Shown: positions 60,195 through 64,000 of the stretch, piece after piece
Layout: each line of letters opens with the position of its first letter
Numbering within the stretch: position 1 is the first letter of the stretch
Assembly (NCBI GenBank): GCA_024114885.1
Contig: CP099419.1
Coordinates: forward strand, 4,588,001 to 4,652,000
Source: Septoria linicola
Taxonomy: Eukaryota > Ascomycota > Dothideomycetes > Mycosphaerellales > Mycosphaerellaceae
Length of the DNA: 64,000 bases
Direction of reading: 5' to 3'
Notes under the pieces: generated by a model
What the model was told of the DNA's origin: nothing
The model's input: the letters and a program-made list of their open reading frames with translations, nothing else
Databases searched by the model: none
Translations under genes and position numbers: made by a program

Positions 60195-63100
60195 TTATGC
60201 GCTCAAGTAGGCGTGAAACCTGCCAAAACGATTAGCACTCGTGAGAACAAGCAGATCAGCTGCAAACCACTCACGCTCTTCATCCAATCGCGTCTCTTCT
60301 GCCCAGCTCTCCCGTATCCAGTCCTCGGTGACCATCCTAGGCAGCCGCTTCCTGGATGATAGCGCTTTGCGGACGTTCACAACAGCATCGCTGTCATCAG
60401 CGACAACCACATGGGTGATGTCTTGGTCCTTCAATGAGCTAGCAACTCTGCCGCCAGCAAATTGAAACAATCGACGTGACTCTGCGCTGACACCATCAAG
60501 ATAAGCAGTGATCCCGGCGAACATGAAGCCTGCCATTGCGTCCAATTCGTGCCCATGGTCAATGAGCTGCTCTAGTATCTCTGCAGGTTCGAAGCCGTCC
60601 TCGACCTTCGCAGGCATTTCCTTGATTAGAGCCAGCAGATCTTTCGGCAACGTATCTCGAGCATAGCTGTCGCCGAACTCGTCTACATTGTCGTCAAATC
60701 TGCCTTCGTCTGCTGAATGAGTGAACTCAAGATGATGCGGCTCGAGAGGCAGCAGTAGAGTTGATCTGCCATGGTCAAGCTCACTTTGTTTGATGCAATC
60801 CAGAAGCCAGCATGGTCTGATAATGTTGCGGTTGTTGTTCTTCTTGATAGATGCTACTTTGACAACGTTGCGATCTGCGATGAGTATCGTCTGTGGATCC
60901 TTCTGCGAGGCCACAACGTGACCGCCATTGGCCTTGACCAGTTGTTCTAGATCAGCCTTGCTCTTCTTCAGTGGCTTGCCCGCTTCAGTCATGATGAAGA
61001 AGCTCAAGCCGTCGAAGACTTTCGTTGCAGGACCAGCATAGGGCGTCGCAACTTCACCGTCTTGTCCCTGGATCACAATCTCCGGCTTTTGTCGCTTCGA
61101 CGTGCGCTGCTTTCTCGATTCGTCGATCTTGAGCTTCTTCTCCTGCTGTTGACCTTCTGCTTGCATTTTCAGTTCGATGAACTCATCGTACGATAGCGCT
61201 TGCTCCCAGCTCTTGTCTGTTCGAAGCTTCTTGAAGCGTGGGAATCTCAATGTAAATCTGGTCTTGAACTGATCAGAGCCTCCAACCGACGCAGCCTTGA
61301 CTGATAACACGACTGAATCTTCCGGTTTGATCCATTGATCTGGTCTCTCGTACTGTCGATCGCCGCCGCCCAGCTCAACCCAGTCAGATGGAGGGTTCTT
61401 GCGATCCCAGTCTTTCCACTTTCCGTCAGTTTTGTGCCTGATTTGTGCATAGTCCGATGCACTGAAGCCTCCACCGACTTTGAAGAACGACCATGTTTTC
61501 TGAGGATGCGCGTTAGGCTCGCTACGTCTCGTGAGTGACGAGAGGTATAGACCACAGAGATAGCTGCTGTGATGGCCACCTCGTTTGCCAGATCCAAAAT
61601 ATCCACCAACAACTATACAGTCCAATGCCTCCCCGAACTCAGTCATATATTCAGGTTTCACCTTGAGCCAGTCATCGTTCCGCTCGTTGAGCCTGTATTC
61701 GGATCGAGGATTTTTCATGACGAGTCCCTCGCCGGCTTCTGCGATCACGTCTCGTAGCTGCGGCTCAAGCTCCGCGGCTGTTTTGGCTTCGCGATAGCCA
61801 TGTATCTCCAGCCGCCGGTGGATGCTCGTAATGCTGGCCTCCAGTGCTTTGCGACGATCACGGAGAGTATATTGTGTCAAAGCCTTGTCGTTGAGGTATA
61901 GACAATCGAACACTCGAAAGAGAGGTCGATTGCCATCAGCGAAGGGGTTCTGCTGCTGCTCGATGGCGGCCGTCTTCAGTGTCCCGAAACTCACAATGCT
62001 GTCTTCTTTAGGGTCCCATGTGATCATTTCGCCATCTAGAATGATGTTCCGGACACCGCTGTTGAAGGCGTCTTTGATATGACGCGTTAAAGAAGCATTG
62101 TCGTCCTGAAAACCGTTACCATAGAGGTAGGTGTAGTCCTTGGCTTTGCGTGACCAGAAACCAAACCTCACACCTCCTGGGTGGTTGTCGTCTTCCATCA
62201 TGTGCAACTGCATGCGCTCTCCATCGAGCTTCTCCTCAATCCAAAAGATAGGGTCTTCGTCTGTCGGATTCATTCTTGCCACCATCTGCTCCATGGATTT
62301 CATTTGAAAAGCGGCTAGTTGAGGCTGGAAACATTGCATGAGTGCAATGCCTCGATTGTCTCCTTCGAGGCGAACGCTCTTGTCATGCAGTTCCCAACAT
62401 ACTCGGCGCAAGCTGCTGGAGATGTTGAACAGGTTCTCGGCATCCGGATGCCACAGATCGAAGAACGTCTTTTCTGTGGCTCCCACTTTCATCTGACGCA
62501 GAATGATGCGAATGAGCCACATCATTTCTTCGGCGTTCATTCTGCTGTAGAACTCTTCCAAGATTAGTCGCTGGTTTTCCTCCTTTTGCGCTACAGACAA
62601 TCTGTCTAGACGCTCGTTCACCTCAGCAATAGACATATCTCCAGGATCAGATCGCATCGGCCGCTTGCTGATGGCATCAAAACATCGTCCAGCAAAGTCA
62701 CCTGCAGTCGCGCTTGACGACTTGATTCCGGGAAGTTTCCAGTGTGTCAAATTGTAGCCGTCGTCGCTATTCTTGTCGATTTTGAGGATTCTGATTAGCA
62801 TCTTACCAAGAGTCATCTCTTTGAGACCGTACATTCCGCGATCCCGATCCTTTTCTGGAACGATCAGACGAAATGCTGGATAGATGTCATCACCAACTTC
62901 CTTCCGCCATCTGCCAATGAATCGGTCTATGATCTGCCGACGGATCTCGTTCGGCGCTTGACTGGGACCTCCGTGCGGACCTAATTTCTTGCGGGCGACT
63001 GCAGCGCCAGTCGGCTTCTTTTTGTTGTCGTTGAGAGGATTGAAAAGTGTGAGATAGATATCGTGAAACGGCAATGTCTTGGAGTGAATGTGAGGCCGAT

Positions 63101-63206
63101 TTGGATACTTTCCATCAAGTTCCTGCTCTGTCATCGTGCCATGTCCATACATCATGGCCTCCTCACGATGCGCTTCAGCATCTTGCATTATGGTGTCTCT
63201 CGCCAT
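60195..63206 (-). CDS. LIG4: DNA ligase IV, 1003 aa
   Basis: Intronless minus-strand frame; ATG 63206 (the codon before it is GTG). The N-terminal DNA-binding domain follows the fungal LIG4 start GTMTEQELDGKYPNRPHIHS with LPFHDIYLTLF. Adenylation domain: EEKLDGERMQLH with the nucleotidyl-accepting Lys326, ILDGEMITWD, FRVFDCLYLN, EGLVMKNPRSEY and DWLKVKPEYM. The OB-fold domain has GGHHSSYLCGLY and TLRFPRFKKLRTDKSW. Two BRCT domains follow (about residues 695-790, KVFDGLSFFIMTEAG, and 890-1003, LDGVSAESRRLFQFAGGRVA) with the Lif1/XRCC4-binding linker between. LIG4 seals double-strand breaks in non-homologous end joining in the nucleus. Length and domains are complete. Confidence 0.97.
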   Translation of the reverse strand: MARDTIMQDAEAHREEAMMYGHGTMTEQELDGKYPNRPHIHSKTLPFHDIYLTLFNPLNDNKKKPTGAAVARKKLGPHGGPSQAPNEIRRQIIDRFIGRWRKEVGDDIYPAFRLIVPEKDRDRGMYGLKEMTLGKMLIRILKIDKNSDDGYNLTHWKLPGIKSSSATAGDFAGRCFDAISKRPMRSDPGDMSIAEVNERLDRLSVAQKEENQRLILEEFYSRMNAEEMMWLIRIILRQMKVGATEKTFFDLWHPDAENLFNISSSLRRVCWELHDKSVRLEGDNRGIALMQCFQPQLAAFQMKSMEQMVARMNPTDEDPIFWIEEKLDGERMQLHMMEDDNHPGGVRFGFWSRKAKDYTYLYGNGFQDDNASLTRHIKDAFNSGVRNIILDGEMITWDPKEDSIVSFGTLKTAAIEQQQNPFADGNRPLFRVFDCLYLNDKALTQYTLRDRRKALEASITSIHRRLEIHGYREAKTAAELEPQLRDVIAEAGEGLVMKNPRSEYRLNERNDDWLKVKPEYMTEFGEALDCIVVGGYFGSGKRGGHHSSYLCGLYLSSLTRRSEPNAHPQKTWSFFKVGGGFSASDYAQIRHKTDGKWKDWDRKNPPSDWVELGGGDRQYERPDQWIKPEDSVVLSVKAASVGGSDQFKTRFTLRFPRFKKLRTDKSWEQALSYDEFIELKMQAEGQQQEKKLKIDESRKQRTSKRQKPEIVIQGQDGEVATPYAGPATKVFDGLSFFIMTEAGKPLKKSKADLEQLVKANGGHVVASQKDPQTILIADRNVVKVASIKKNNNRNIIRPCWLLDCIKQSELDHGRSTLLLPLEPHHLEFTHSADEGRFDDNVDEFGDSYARDTLPKDLLALIKEMPAKVEDGFEPAEILEQLIDHGHELDAMAGFMFAGITAYLDGVSAESRRLFQFAGGRVASSLKDQDITHVVVADDSDAVVNVRKALSSRKRLPRMVTEDWIRESWAEETRLDEEREWFAADLLVLTSANRFGRFHAYLSA

Positions 63207-63503
63207 CACGACCAGAGTGACGGCAGTGAGACTATTGAAGCTGGAAATGCATGTGCGGAAGACGGCATGCCTCTGTTGAAGTGGGCTGAAGAAAGTGAGG
63301 GAAAGATGCGGAAATACCTACCTGCTGGTGAGAAGAGGTCGATGTTCGCGTTTGTCCAGGCAACAGACGCGATGGATTGACGCCAAGACGTGTAGCCTTG
63401 CGTTTTAAGGCCCAACTTTTGCCACCTCAAGCTCTTCGAATTCAGCGCGAGAAAGATTAGATATTGAACCAAATCAAGCAGCGTGAAGCACAAGGTTCGG
63501 AAG
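63207..63503. promoter_or_regulatory. divergent promoter, LIG4 / unknown gene
   Basis: 297 bases between start codons 63206 (minus) and 63504 (plus). No supported frame. No specific element recognised. Confidence 0.45.
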
Positions 63504-64000
63504 ATGGCTAAGAGAAAGAGAAACAATATTCAAGCGGCTCCGGTCTCGAAAAAGCAGGTTTCGACCACAGGCATTCGAACTCCTCCACAGGAATCTACTA
63601 CTGAGCCGACAAATGTGCAATCAGTAGTGCCGCCTGAAGATGTCGAGATCACGATAGAGACACTGCAAGCTTTGAAAGAGTACCCAAATGTGCTGAAATC
63701 GAAGTCCTGCAAAGATCTGAGGACTGCTGTATTTGATTTCAGGCAAGCTTGCACTACTGGCCAGAATGCTGTTGGTAAGTACAACTCCAGAGAGTAATAC
63801 AAACAGATCGGAGCTAACATGTCATCGTAGAGGGCAGCAGTCTCACAGCTCGTATATCTGCCGCACTGACTGATGCCAAGTACATGGACGCCATGATCCT
63901 GCTTGCAGAAATGCGTATTCGGAAAGAGACCCCTTCACTGGGTGCTCTCTGCCGCTGGGTGCGCGTACTTGATGTGATCAGTGGCCTAGCGATCCATGTC
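63504..64000 (+). CDS. 5' part of an unrecognised gene (runs off the window)
   Basis: ATG 63504 is the first in-frame ATG. Exon 1 is 63504-63774 and exon 2 starts at 63831, separated by a 56-bp intron (GTAAGT, branch GAGCTAACA, CGTAG), and is open to the window end. The first 147 residues: a basic N-terminus (MAKRKRNNIQ, possible nuclear signal), a polar Pro/Thr segment, then helices (EITIETLQALKEYPNVLKSK; SCKDLRTAVFDFRQACTTGQ; LTARISAALTDAKYMDAMIL; GALCRWVRVLDVISG). The regular helices and splice signals show a real gene, but I cannot name the family. Confidence 0.75.

Noticed and set aside
1..64000. A CRISPR array, bacterial-type operon, integrase-bearing mobile element or viral relic
   Set aside because: No regularly spaced repeats, no tightly packed same-strand bacterial genes, and no integrase, transposase or polymerase motifs were found by reading.

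Overview
The window is nuclear DNA of a filamentous ascomycete. Genes are compact, and most introns are 45-60 bp with clear branch points (CTAAC or similar). Fungal-specific families are abundant: PalH, Zn2Cys6 factors, ACS permeases, cutinase, and proteins with the 'LPAELRN-IY' (2EXR/F-box-like) domain. That gene set, and the expansion of the 2EXR-like proteins, points to Dothideomycetes, possibly Mycosphaerellales; this placement is an inference. I see no prokaryotic-type operons, tRNA, rRNA or CRISPR array. Gene models were assembled by hand from reading frames and splice signals, so exon joins are predictions that were checked only for frame consistency.

Layout. 0-8 kb: a partial gene end, a decayed Rho-type GTPase, an atypical protein kinase, a Zn2Cys6 regulator and a second decayed Rho-type GTPase. 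8-21 kb: an unrecognised nuclear-looking protein, a PUB1/TIA-1-type three-RRM protein, a Mediator-Med2-like acidic protein, a double 2EXR-like protein, a dual-specificity phosphatase, a coiled-coil protein and an ankyrin protein. 21-24 kb: a small unrecognised gene and a gene-poor stretch with a TA-rich, RIP-like relic. 24-30 kb: palH (ambient-pH sensor), an alpha/beta hydrolase and LSM7. 30-36 kb: a Zn2Cys6-type protein, a 2.6-kb non-coding stretch and a C2H2 zinc-finger factor. 37-44 kb: an ACS-family permease divergent from a metal-dependent amidohydrolase, an F-box-like protein and a JMJD7-type JmjC hydroxylase. 44-50 kb: a tandem array of four 2EXR-like paralogues in different states of decay, interrupted by a cutinase gene on the other strand. 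50-54 kb: GCV-H and mitoribosomal S6 in a head-to-head pair, then two unrecognised loci. 54-64 kb: an Art1/Ldb19-type arrestin, a 2OG-Fe(II) oxygenase divergent from an ACMSD-like amidohydrolase, DNA ligase IV and the start of an unknown gene.

Most genes are independent housekeeping or regulatory units. Three arrangements could be functional pairs: amidohydrolase plus permease (37-40.5 kb), oxygenase plus ACMSD-like enzyme (57-60 kb), and the shared promoter of two mitochondrial proteins (51.2-51.4 kb). I find no clearly new multi-gene system. The most unusual signals are the decaying 2EXR-like array, the pair of decayed Rho GTPases around the kinase and zinc-cluster genes, and several odd exon structures (a start-codon-only exon, a GC-AG intron, a stop-free 51-nt intron).
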